This document shows, one piece after another, positions 33,243 to 43,224 of a stretch of DNA of 64,000 nucleotides. Source of the stretch: Thelonectria olida (taxonomy: Eukaryota; Ascomycota; Sordariomycetes; Hypocreales; Nectriaceae). A program made the translations under genes and the position numbers. The notes under the pieces are model-generated. The model was not told where the DNA came from. It ran no database searches and saw only the letters and a list, made by a program, of their open reading frames with translations. The stretch spans positions 1,054,001 to 1,118,000 of the forward strand of contig JAGPYM010000011.1 of the NCBI GenBank assembly GCA_020736575.1. The letters are read 5' to 3'. How positions within the stretch are numbered: position 1 is the stretch's first letter; every line of letters starts with the position of its first letter.

Positions 33243-34901
33243 TCACCCCAGGAACCTCTGCAAAGGCCTCAGCAGACCAGGCTTGACCTCGCCCACCAGA
33301 TCAAACAACTCCTCATGGCCAACATCCCACGCGGCCTTCTTATACCGCAGCCTCGACGCTTTACTGTATGCCTGGTCGACGGGCGGTGTAGCTTGCTCCA
33401 GTAGCTCAGAGACTTCCTCGAGTGCTTCAATCTGCAACGCAAGTTTGTCCATCAATACGTTCTCAGTCGAGTCGCCGTCGGCCCTAGCTCTGCACTCATC
33501 CCACTGCGCCTGTGTCTCGGCGAGAGACGCCTCTATCTTCTGGAGCTATATCTTGAGCTCACTGATGCGCTGCCGGTGCTTGACGCGGTTCGTCGTAAAG
33601 CTCCTTGCTATCAGGATGGGCGGTTTTCCCCGCACGCCCTCGTACTCGCCGACTCAGCTACGTGTGCTGGCAGTCCAGGTCTTGGATATCCAGGTCCCGG
33701 TCGCTGAGCTCTTACGCCGAACTCGGGGTACTCGGCTTCCGTGATGCGCAGCGTGTTGCGGAACTTAGGACTGGTTGCCCAGCGCCGTGCCAAATCGATG
33801 GTGTCCATGTCGTTGCGCGTCATGTATGTGTTGATATAGTACTCTTGGTCGTTATCGATGAGACCCAAGTCTGACTGGGTACGCGAGATGGCGTTATCTA
33901 GCTCCTCCTTGCGCTGCTTCACCGTGTCGCGGTACGCATCGCGGTCGTCGGCTCTGCTGCGCGCTGTCTTGAGCTCTGCGATCCAGGCCTCAGACGGAGC
34001 CTGCAAATACAGTTGCAGTCGCTTGTCGACGGCCTGCATAGCTGGAGTCTTGATTAAACGCATCTGGCTGATGGGCGTGGGCTTGGCCGTGGCCCAGAAG
34101 CTGGCAATGTCAAAGATGGTGTTGAATGAGAGCAGTGCGTCGTAGGCTAGGCGCTCCTTGGGCTTGTTGTCGATGAAGAAGTGCGTGGGCGACAGACAGT
34201 CGCCGATGATCTTGCTGAAGTCTTCGCCGCGAGCACGAAGAACACTCGCTCGCGCACGCTCGCCAGAGCCGAGCAAGTTATCGCGGAGGAGATGCTGGCG
34301 CTTGGCAGCCAGCACAGCGACGCTGAAATGAGTGTCGACGACGGATAGGCGGTCGAACAAATTGGGCATGCAGCTGTGGTAGTCCTTGATAATACTTTGG
34401 AACGAGTACGAAAAGGACGACTCGGCATTGTACACGAGCACAACGGCGTGGACTCTACGCTCCGAGGGCGTGGGCGGCTTTGCCAGCTGGTTGAGCGTCG
34501 CGAGCAGGTCGCTCATGTTCTCAAAGTCCTTGCCGTCGCTGTTGTCGAGGCTCGGCGTGTCGATCAGTCTGATCTTGAGCGTGGGAGAATCCTGTCTGCA
34601 TGGCTCGATGGCATATTTGGCGGCCGTCTGCTTGCGCCACCAGGCGTCTTTGAGAATCTTCTCTTCGTCTGCAATGCCGGGCACGTCGTATTTCCTTCCC
34701 GAGTCCTTGTCTCGGAGGAAGTAATCAGTGATGGGGATCTCCAGATCAAAGACGCGGCACTTTGTGGTGCATTTGAAGTTGCCTTGGCCTTCTTCGCCAA
34801 AGGGGACTTTATTGACGGCGAGTTTGATGATGCGGTTGATGAAGGTCGTTTTCCCGTTTTGCGACGGGCAGAATCGCCAAGAGATCTGAGCTGCGAGCCA
34901 T
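33243..34901 (-). pseudogene. P-loop GTPase copy 3, with several breaks
   Basis: The G domain is open from about 34868 to 33611 and includes PSQNGKTTFINRI (Walker A), LIDTPSLDNSDGKDF (G3) and VVDTHFSVAVL (likely G4 strand). Upstream, the ATG at 34901 gives MARSSDLLAIL in a different frame, so the beta1 strand and P-loop are separated by an apparent 2-bp loss near 34869. Downstream, the G-domain frame leaves the family near EYPEFGV. The C-terminal coiled coil resumes in another frame as NRVKHRQRISELKI, TAG, LQKIEASLAETQAQWDECR, and runs to 33243. I therefore call it a decayed gene. The breaks could also be assembly errors. Confidence 0.65.
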
Positions 34902-36951
34902 ATGTGAGAGCGAGAAAGGATGCAAATATGGATAATGGGCAGTTGAAAGAAGCCTTCAGGAGAAGCTGTGTGGCTCACTGGACAACTTCTGTATAACACC
35001 GTCACCACAGATGGCCTCCCACTCACACAACTCACTGCTCAGCTGGGCCAAACCACCTAGTCGCCTTCACGGAGGTTCTAGACAGCCCTTGCCGTGGCAC
35101 CCAAAACATGGTGGTTCAGCTGTGCGCCATCGTAGGGATATAAAACGGTCTGGACAGGGGCCATGAGGTTGTGAGATGAAGCCTTACAAGAGGCAATTGC
35201 ATTGGCAGCTTGCCTTGCTTGAGGATTCGCGGCGGAGGGCAATAAGCATAAACACAACTCTGCACCTCAGGCTTCGGAGGCTACACATGCGAGCATCCTC
35301 TGCTTGACTACGATTATTTGATAATCCTCTCAGTAATAACGCGTCTCTGTGTATTGCCTTCGGAGACTGCCATGTAGTTTGTAGATATGCACGCAGATAT
35401 TCCACACTCAGTTCGTTGATGGAATGAGATTGCAAGTAGTGATTTGAACCTGGTCGAGCTGTATCTGTAGTCTTTCGAGAGCATTCGGATGCTTTGGAAC
35501 TACCACCACGCAATATCTCAGCCGCTTGGTCCATTGCTTTCATGTCCACCTGAGCCTCAAGATCTACTGCCCTTCCTCTAACCGATCACTGAACAATCGG
35601 ACAGGCTGCCAGAGATGGGCTAGTTCTAGATGCAGAAGATCGGTTCAGATGTCTTGCCACGCGTGGTAACGATCAACCCCCAGCTAGCCAAAATTCCCCA
35701 TGGCCTCTTGGGCTGAACTGGTAGCTCCTTCAGCTGATCCGTTATCACTCCGATAGTGGCATGCGCGTTGAACACCACAACTGCCTTCCGACAGAGGTAC
35801 TTCTGGAAGATGCCCCTTCCATCACAGGGGATCACAGGCTGGACTTGTTAACTAGTTGGCACATCTCGTTTGGTCGCTTCGGCTGCGAAGTGACACGATT
35901 GGGGACATCTCAATTTACTTGACCGAGATGGAGGTCTCACTTATTGAAGCATGGCACCCAGCGGTAGCTTCTCGCGGCCTTTAGTCAGTACTTTAAAGGA
36001 CGAGGTGGTCCTCTTGATGTAATTGCTTCCGCCATTTGTATGCGGCTTGCTCATTCTCCGTCATGTTAACAATGGTACCCGCCAAACAGCGACATAGACA
36101 GGAAGAGAATCGAGCGGCCATTTCCCAATCTTACATGGCCGTCATCCTCCTTTGGCCAAATGCCTTTCGCGACAGTTTCAATGATACACTGCGAATGCTG
36201 GACAAGTCCATGCAGGAAAAGATTGCCGAATGAAACCCCCCAACCCCCAGAGGACGTCAACGCCGTTCAGGTGTGGGCATGCAGACGATGTTTGAAGAGA
36301 ACAGGACAGAAATGGAGAGTGCTGAAGAGGCTTTCCGATTTCTGGACTGGGAGGAACTCGATATCCTCGAGGACGCCGAAGGCCCGACGACTCTTGCCGA
36401 TTAAGTGTCTCTCAGTTCCGTTTTCAACTTGGTACTAATGGATCCTCCTTCATATGCCGGCCGGCTCATGTATAGACTGGGGCTTCTGCATTGTGCCTTC
36501 TTACAAGAACGAGACGATGCAAAGTGCGCGACTTGATGATGAGACCGTAAGCAGCTCATCTCGGGCTCAGCCTGGGATAAGACAGGGGTTCTCCAAACAC
36601 GATTCACTCGCAGATAAGAATCAAGATTGAGTATAGACGAGCAGCACCTCAAAGTGCCGACGGCCCGCCGGGGAGTTCAAGCATGGCCCGATAGGGAGTC
36701 GGCCTTCGGGTCGTCGGGACGGAGACCACCCACGGGGACCTCAAACCTCTGTCGGGCACCTCAACCGGCCACTACAGGGCACGTTTAGGGCACCGAGGCT
36801 CTAATCAGGCCTGTAACTTGGACGGTCCATGCGGGGCGCTATTAATACGGGCTTCTCGGCGAACGTGGAGAAAAAAGGCCGGAACTTTTCGCCGCCGCCG
36901 CCCGTTGAACTCATCCACTGCAACATCAACCATCAACGTCAATAATTGACT
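34902..36951. other. 2-kb region with possible coding relics
   Basis: No intact gene is supported. Minus-strand frames at 35184-35549 and 35626-35835 look protein-like in composition but match nothing I know. A possible relic at 36036-36404 is listed separately. From 36661 to 36951 the sequence is GC-rich with several CGG/CCG words and forms the promoter of the Zn2Cys6 gene at 36952. Confidence 0.4.
36036..36404 (+). pseudogene. Possible broken small gene
   Basis: One frame reads AISQSYMAVILLWPNAFRDS and LRMLDKSMQEKIAE to a TGA at 36231-36233. The same frame then continues as GVGMQTMFEENRTEM and AFRFLDWEELDILEDAEG to TAA at 36402-36404. Both parts look like coding sequence. A weak intron (donor after CTGGACAA near 36203, acceptor CCCCAG at 36250) would bridge the stop in frame. 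I do not recognise the family. It may be a relic or an unspliced small gene. Confidence 0.25.
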
Positions 36952-38913
36952 ATGCCCCCTCCCAGAATCACAAAGGAAAACGGCCTCGCGACTCTGGCCT
37001 GCACCGAATGCAGGAAGCAACACCTCAAATGCGACGCCAAGAAGCCGACGTGCTCGCGATGCTTCCAGGGAGGACTGCTCTGCCATTACCAGCCCTCGCG
37101 CCGTGGCGGACGGAGGAAACCACGTCATGAGATGGCTCTGCAACTGCAACAACAAGATGCCGACAGTTGCCATGCTACGGCTCCCACGAGTTTGATGGAT
37201 GATTCGAGCGTCAGCGTGCCATCGCCGGCAGCAGCCGCCATTGAGAGGGAGAGGCCACAGCTTACGGCGCAGACTGTCCCGGCTCCCACTACTACCATTG
37301 AGGTGTCAGCGACGACATCCAACTCCAGTACGAGTAATGAAACACCCGCGCAGAGAAGCATATACGACCAAATCTCGTCAGATATGTCATCAGAACAACT
37401 CCTTTGGCCGGCAATCCTACCCCGGGACGACACCACCACTACCCGCCATCACCGCTCAGAACACACGACAGGCAGATGGCCCTCGTCCTGCACCGATGAT
37501 GATCGTTACCTGCGCATGTTCTACGAAAACTTCCACACGGCCCATCCCATTCTGGTCCCAAGCTGCATGTACTCGGAGCGCGCGTATCCTCACTACCTCC
37601 AGCTCGTCGTCAACTTTGTTGGGTCTCACTACGTGCCCTCCAGTCCCTGCCAGCAGCTGAAGGCAAAGGTCGTGGCCGAATTGGCCGTCGATCAAGACCA
37701 GTCGCCGTGCATGGTGCAAGCCTGGCTCATCTACGCCATCGTTTTGTATGCCCGCGGCGAGCTCAATGAGGCCCAGGAAGCCCTTACCACCAGTTCCGAC
37801 CTTGGCCTAAAGCTGGGCATGAACCGCGCCGACTTTGCCTCGTCGTCGCATCCAGAGCGGTCCATTGAAGCCGAGAGTCTGAGACGGACGTGGTGGGAGC
37901 TCTACGTGACGGATATTCTCATGGCCATTCCCCTGCGCACCATTTCGTTCCGCTGCAGCACCGTGCCGCCAGAGGTCCCCTTGCCCTGCGAAGAAGCCGT
38001 ATATAGCAACGGAGGCGACATTCCCGAGCCGCGCAGGATTCTCGACTTTAAAAGGAGGGTCTTTGCGGCGGAAGATGTTGTCTTCTCGTCCTTCAGCTAC
38101 CGCATCGAGGCCATTACCATCCTTTGTCGAGTCCTCGTCCTCAATCGCTTGCGCGACTATCACCGCGATCATCTTCAAGCGATTGAAAACGCCCTCGTCA
38201 GCTGGAACAACCACCTCCCCGTTCGGAAGCTGGACATTGTCGATTCGTACGGAAATATTGACGAGATCATGTTCCAAGCCCACCTCATCATTGCCTACGC
38301 GAGCATGCTGCTGCATCTCCCTCGCAGCAATTTCCAGTCCCTCCTCTCACAGCCCGACGATCCGTTCTGGCCTCGCGCCCCAACCCATGCCTCGTCTACA
38401 TTCACGCGGTCGATACACAGCATCAAGGCGACGGAAGCGTCGAGGCGCGTGTCAGACTCCATCTCGGTGTGTCCGAACATCCAGAAGCACACGCCGTTCA
38501 TCATCCCCGCCCTCGTTCTCTGCGGCATGATCCAGCTTGCCATATCAACCAGCCACTCGGAGGAGTGCTTCGACCACCACTGCAACCGCGTGACGCTTGT
38601 GCTTGGGTGTTTAAAGACTATGAAACGGACCTGGACTCTGGCCGACTCGGCATATCACCGTGTCCGACTGTGCGCCTCGGATACGCTATCTGGCCCCATG
38701 GACAAGTGGAATGCAGAGCCCTTGTCCAAGTCGATCGCCTTTGCGCAGTCGACGCCAAGCGACTCTGATCGCAACATTGAACCACCGCGACCGCCTTCTA
38801 TGGCTTCCGAAGGCCAGGACGCAATGCTGAACGACTTGGTGTCGAGTTTTATCGATCCAACGTGCTACAACCCTTCCTTTTTCAGCTCCCTGGCTGGCTT
38901 TGAGATGAACTGA
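36952..38913 (+). CDS. Zn2Cys6 transcription factor of the sulfur block
   Basis: An intronless frame of 653 residues has a complete cluster near residues 16-43: CTECRKQHLKC, then DAKKPTCSRCFQGGLLC, followed by a basic linker RRGGRRKPR. The middle homology domain (fungal_trans) spans roughly residues 180-420 and includes MFYENFHTAHPILVPS and the SLRRTWWELYVTDILMA helix, both typical. The start at 36952 (MPPPRITKEN) is the first ATG in frame. It lies on the plus strand, tail to tail with the cystathionine gamma-lyase gene across 209 bp. By position it is a candidate regulator of the lyase, dioxygenase and sulfite exporter genes; no direct evidence of this is visible. Confidence 0.92.
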   Translation: MPPPRITKENGLATLACTECRKQHLKCDAKKPTCSRCFQGGLLCHYQPSRRGGRRKPRHEMALQLQQQDADSCHATAPTSLMDDSSVSVPSPAAAAIERERPQLTAQTVPAPTTTIEVSATTSNSSTSNETPAQRSIYDQISSDMSSEQLLWPAILPRDDTTTTRHHRSEHTTGRWPSSCTDDDRYLRMFYENFHTAHPILVPSCMYSERAYPHYLQLVVNFVGSHYVPSSPCQQLKAKVVAELAVDQDQSPCMVQAWLIYAIVLYARGELNEAQEALTTSSDLGLKLGMNRADFASSSHPERSIEAESLRRTWWELYVTDILMAIPLRTISFRCSTVPPEVPLPCEEAVYSNGGDIPEPRRILDFKRRVFAAEDVVFSSFSYRIEAITILCRVLVLNRLRDYHRDHLQAIENALVSWNNHLPVRKLDIVDSYGNIDEIMFQAHLIIAYASMLLHLPRSNFQSLLSQPDDPFWPRAPTHASSTFTRSIHSIKATEASRRVSDSISVCPNIQKHTPFIIPALVLCGMIQLAISTSHSEECFDHHCNRVTLVLGCLKTMKRTWTLADSAYHRVRLCASDTLSGPMDKWNAEPLSKSIAFAQSTPSDSDRNIEPPRPPSMASEGQDAMLNDLVSSFIDPTCYNPSFFSSLAGFEMN

Positions 38914-39122
38914 TGCACCCGGGTGGTCATGACGCGAATGCTAAACGAATTGTGATTTGAAAGGCGTCTGGACAGGATGGAACGGAACTTGGGAACTGTG
39001 GACTTGGCGGAATAGAATTGGATGGGCGAACTGCATTAACTTTTGGATGGATGAACAATACCCCTCTCTCCTATCATTTGCAATACTTGATGCTTTCTAT
39101 TATTTCACATGCAATCGTTACT

Positions 39123-40358
39123 TCATGAATCATTTGTCGTTTCTTGCACCGCCTCCTCAATTGCCCGCAACACGTCGGCCGTCAGGTCCTCAGCTTCCTC
39201 AATGCCACACGACAATCGGATAAGATCATCATAGATACCCACCGCTTCCCGCGCCTCACGAGGGATGCCCGCATGCGTCATGCTCGCTGGCACCTCAACC
39301 AGCGACTCTATGCCTCCGAGCGACTCGGCAAGGGTCGCGATCCGCGTGAGCTGGCAGAAGCGCTCCGCAGCGGGACCACCGCCCTTGATTCGGAACGACA
39401 CCATGCCACCACCCATGCCGTCGCGGTGCTGCTTCACGGCAACGGCGCGGTACGGGCTCGACTCGAGACCTGGGTAGTTGACCTTGATGACCTTGTCGCT
39501 GGCTTCGAGTGCCGTAGCGACGGCCATGGCGTTGCGGCTGGCTTCACGCACACGGAGCTTGAGCGTCTTGAGACCGCGGTGGGCTAGCCAGCAGTCGAAT
39601 GGCGAGGGAATCGCACCGATGGCGTTTTGCAAGAACTTGAGCTTTTCGAACAAGTCTTCCCTATCAAAGGCAGCAACGCCCATAACAACATCGCTATGTC
39701 CGTTGATGTACTTTGTCACGCTGTGCACGACAATATCCGCGCCCCATTTCAGGGGGTTTTGGATGTACGGCGACATAAAGGTGTTGTCGACGACGACAGC
39801 GATGCCGTGGGCGTGCGCGACAGCAGCAACCTTTTCGACATCGATCAGCCGGAGCGTCGGGTTGCTGGGCGACTCGATCCAGACAAGGCGCGTGTTTGCG
39901 TTGATGCAGCTGCTGATGTCACCCTCCAGGTCGTTCGTGAAGCTGACCTGCACGCCGTGGGCCTTGGCCACCTTTGTAAAGTAGCGGTGCGTGCCACCGT
40001 ACACGTCTGACACGGAGACGACATGGCTGCCGGCGCCCAGCGACTGCAAGATGACGGCCGTGGTGGCACTGCCCGACGAGAAGGCCAGCGCGTGCTTGGC
40101 GCCTTCGAGGGCGGCCAGGGCGGCCTCGAAGTTGCGGCGGTTCGGGTTGTCGGCGCGGCTGTACTCGTAATCGCCGATGGGTTCGCCGACTGACGACTGG
40201 GCAAAGGTCGACGAGAGTGATATGGGCTCGATGACGGCGCCCGTCGAGGGGTCCAGGGGCGAGCCTGCGTGGACGGCGAGGGTCCCGAAGCCGAGGGGCG
40301 CGGCTGCGGCTGAGGAGTGACGGCGTGTGCCGTTGCTATGGCCGTTTGTGAGGGTCAT
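39123..40358 (-). CDS. Cystathionine gamma-lyase-type PLP enzyme
   Basis: An intronless frame of 411 residues belongs to the Cys/Met-metabolism PLP family. The Schiff-base lysine is K216 in HSVTKYINGHSDVVMG. Other family motifs are present: YEYSRADNPNRRNFE, FSSGSATTAVILQ, VDNTFMSPYIQNPL and FLQNAIGAIPSPFDCWLAHRGLKTL. The QNAIGAIPSPFDCWL and SLGGIESLVEVPASMTHAGIP segments fit gamma-lyase/Cys3 proteins better than gamma-synthases. Gamma-lyase cleaves cystathionine to cysteine, 2-oxobutyrate and ammonia in the cytosol. A cystathionine beta-lyase or homocysteine-producing relative cannot be excluded. Its start faces the cysteine dioxygenase gene across a shared 1.1-kb promoter. Confidence 0.9.
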   Translation of the reverse strand: MTLTNGHSNGTRRHSSAAAAPLGFGTLAVHAGSPLDPSTGAVIEPISLSSTFAQSSVGEPIGDYEYSRADNPNRRNFEAALAALEGAKHALAFSSGSATTAVILQSLGAGSHVVSVSDVYGGTHRYFTKVAKAHGVQVSFTNDLEGDISSCINANTRLVWIESPSNPTLRLIDVEKVAAVAHAHGIAVVVDNTFMSPYIQNPLKWGADIVVHSVTKYINGHSDVVMGVAAFDREDLFEKLKFLQNAIGAIPSPFDCWLAHRGLKTLKLRVREASRNAMAVATALEASDKVIKVNYPGLESSPYRAVAVKQHRDGMGGGMVSFRIKGGGPAAERFCQLTRIATLAESLGGIESLVEVPASMTHAGIPREAREAVGIYDDLIRLSCGIEEAEDLTADVLRAIEEAVQETTNDS

Positions 40359-41171
40359 TGCGATGATGCTTTATTCGCGAACACTTGGGGATAAGATGAT
40401 GGTGGTTTTCTACAGCAACAACCAACTTCACTTCACTCCTACATGTTGTTTATTTATTTATACTTCCCGGTCTCGGCACAACATCCAATACTCTTATAAA
40501 TCCTTTTCTTTTTCATTCTTGGACCGCGACAACCGTTGAAGATTTTGTAAGCCATGAGAATTGCATCATCCGCGCTTCGGATTTGAATCGGCTCTGGGCG
40601 TCACGGAACACCGGGTTTGGCGTCTGAGCTGCAGAAGAGGGTGGAGAGGGCGCGAGGATAGATGCAGCAGGGCGGGGAGCTTTGTGGAGAGGGTGCAAAC
40701 GGTTCCTGAGCTGAGATGAAGGATTCCCGAGGGTGAGGAGAGTCGCCGAGGGTCGTGGTGATGGACGAGTTGGGCAGGTATATAAGGAAGGATTCGGGAT
40801 GACGAACATGGAACATTTGTGTATACTACCCAATGGTGACGATCGCTTGGTAGATATGGCAAAGAGACGCTTTTTCAATAAAATGAAGGGAACAAGAGTT
40901 TAATTCGCATGTTTGGGGCAAACACATGACGGGAGTCGCAGTTTGCCGGAACAGGGCGAGAGATACCAACAGTCGACCCGTACAGGATCGCTGAGAAATA
41001 ACCTCCCAACTAGAAAGTGACACAGAAAAAAAGTCCAAAGTTCACGGTCATGAATCATCTGGGAATCATGAGCGTTTCATACTCTTGCGTCGGCATCTGC
41101 CGAGATGTTTAACAAACCCAGTGAGCATCCATCGCCGTGATCAGAACTGCCTCATGTTGCTTGTGGCTTGC

Positions 41172-41216
41172 TTATCTTATCTATGGTGGTCTTATCGCTG
41201 ATATCGGGCACGATAA
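41172..41216. promoter_or_regulatory. Cluster of five GATA cores
   Basis: GATA/TATC cores occur at 41172-41176, 41177-41181, 41192-41196, 41200-41205 and 41212-41216, two of them directly abutting. GATA factors such as AreA/NIT2 bind HGATAR sites and act in nitrogen control in filamentous fungi. Five cores in 45 bp about 240 bp upstream of the dioxygenase start is far above chance. Confidence 0.5.
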
Positions 41217-41266
41217 GATCATTATTTCCTCATTAGGCCTAGAGGAAACTCCGGGGGTTGACTTTT

Positions 41267-41291
41267 CAATCGCCGATTGAGTCGGCGATTG
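41267..41291. promoter_or_regulatory. 10-bp perfect inverted repeat, candidate Zn2Cys6 operator
   Basis: The arms CAATCGCCGA (41267-41276) and TCGGCGATTG (41282-41291) are exact reverse complements separated by TTGAG. The centre contains CCG-N7-CGG, an arrangement used by dimeric Zn2Cys6 proteins. It lies about 165 bp before the dioxygenase ATG. The factor is inferred; the nearby Zn2Cys6 gene at 36952 is one candidate. Confidence 0.5.
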
Positions 41292-41453
41292 CTCTTTGAA
41301 GAGATGCTGTAAGTCGAGTTAGATATACTTCAATTCCGCAAGTAATGGTTGAGGTCAACTCATATACAACAACTTCATTGTTAACCCAACTTGGTAAAAA
41401 CCTAGATTCATCCTCAACGACTCAATCAACCACAACCCAGTCACCCAGCAAAA

Positions 41454-42242
41454 ATGTCCGTCTCTACTCAGTGGGCTCCTCTTCCTCTGACTCAGGCACA
41501 CATGCCGCAATGTCAACCCCTCGATGCCACGGCGATACCTGCACAGACCTACTACACTTTGGACAATCTCATTCGAGACATCAAGACCCATCTGGGAGAC
41601 TCGTCCGGCATTGGCTGCCCCGACGTGGACGAAGACTACCTGATGTCCCTTGCGCAAAAGTACGCGTCAAACCCCAACGATTGGGCGCGATACTACTACA
41701 ACTGCCCGGGGAAGAACTATACCCGCAATGCCATTGAGAACATCAACAACAAGGCCAATATCGCAAGTATACCCGACACCGACAGCCGAATCTCGCCGCT
41801 AATACGTGCATGCAGCTCCTCCTGGTGTGGGCACCCGGCAAAGGCTCTCCCATCCATGACCATGCCAATGCGCATTGCATCCTCAAAGTCTTGGCGGGCG
41901 AGCTCACAGAGACCGTCTACCATCCTCCAAAGAAGGACGGCGATAAGAGCCTCCCGCTGGAACTAAAGAGCCAGACGACGCACCAGGCAGACCAGGTCAC
42001 CTACATCAATGACAAGATTGGCCTGCACCGCGTTCACAACCCGAACCCGACCCAGGTCGCGGTGTCGCTTCACTGTAAGATCGACTTGCCTGAACTAAAC
42101 CAATTCGCCAGACAGCTAACTGTTGACAGTGTACACCCCTCCGAACGCCGCCGACGTTGGGTACAACATCTTTGACGAAGCTACTGGCAAGGCGTGTTTC
42201 GTCCCGCAAGCCAAGTCGCATCACCGATCAGAAGACTCGTAG
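41454..42242 (+). CDS. Cysteine dioxygenase
   Basis: Three exons (41454-41762, 41816-42074, 42130-42242) give 226 residues. The cupin iron site is intact: H117 and H119 in SPIHDHANAHC and H174 in GLHRVHNP. C124 and Y191 (SLHLYTPP) correspond to the Cys-Tyr cross-linked cofactor of animal enzymes. The enzyme oxidises cysteine to cysteine sulfinate, which is later converted to sulfite. Intron 1 starts with GCAAGT, a GC-AG type. Only this boundary gives NKANILLLVWAPGKG in frame, and it has a CTAAT branch point. Intron 2 is a normal GT-AG intron. The gene sits between its likely substrate-supplying enzyme and a sulfite exporter. Confidence 0.93.
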
Positions 42243-43224
42243 GTGACTGGAGAAATTCATCTACTCTCCCCGAACTGTTTTGCTTATCTGCGGACGCTGG
42301 AAGATGGTTGAGTTCGCAGCATACCTAGGGATCACACAGACCATGATCCATGAGAAGGCGTTGGTGGTGGGCCACTTGGAGTTTTAGATGGCCACGACCA
42401 CGTTGACACCATCTTAGACAAAGAGCCTTTGGTAGCTCTTATTTCATAATTCTTTAGCGACGAGCGACTTGTTTAATACTAAACCATGAATCCCTATCCC
42501 ACGTTGCTTGAACAAGTGCCCCCGCAGACTTCCTCGCCAGTCTAGGGTATCCAAGTCAGGTCGACAGTCCATGACACGCGGCTCAGCTGAAAGGAGGATG
42601 GAGAGGGAAGTCTCTTTTCAAGGCTGGAACCTTTTTACTAGCACCACGCTGTCTCGGGAGCACCCGTGCCGACACCAGAGTCCCGGACATCGATATGGTG
42701 AAATTCTCTGGTCCAGCGATTCATCGAGGGCCTCTCATTCTCACGCCCGAGATACACCTTCCAGGACGCCCAGCTTGTCTCGTTATTAGTTTCGTCATGG
42801 TTCTACCATTTCGTTCCATCCAATCTCAATTCTAAGCTCATCAATGCACACGTCATGACTGATATCGACAGTATGTGCAGGTCGTCTAAGTCTCGGGATA
42901 GTCCGCGCACTGTTGAAGAATCGCCGGACGTGTAGATGAGTCCACGCTATCACCCTTCTCTCGCATGATATTGAGTTCTTGAATAATATCTCTCAAGCGG
43001 CATTCAATTGGGCACGTTCTCTCCAGCCAAAAGAATGACACCTCCCGCGTCCCCCCTCCTTTGGCAGTCTCCCAACCATCAACACCCCAGTCAACCTAGA
43101 GATCTAATCCGACATACAGCAGAGTACCGATTGCCCCTCGCTCGCTCAAAGGCACACTGGCAACATTCTAATCCCTCCTATTAGGAGATATTCTAGTCTA
43201 GAGACGCCCTGCTACCTCGCCATC
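42243..43224. other. Intergenic, SSU1 promoter
   Basis: This is the 3' region of the dioxygenase gene and promoter of the exporter gene. An ATCGCCGG word at about 42922 resembles part of the inverted repeat in the divergent promoter, but there is no second arm. No gene was seen. Confidence 0.45.

Larger units (their letters stand above)
40359..41453. promoter_or_regulatory. Divergent promoter of lyase and dioxygenase genes
   Basis: This 1,095-bp region separates the two oppositely oriented sulfur genes. It holds a cluster of GATA cores and a perfect inverted repeat, listed separately, both nearer the dioxygenase start. A TCGCCGA word similar to one arm of the inverted repeat lies at about 40742-40748 on the lyase side. 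No gene is supported inside. Confidence 0.6.
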
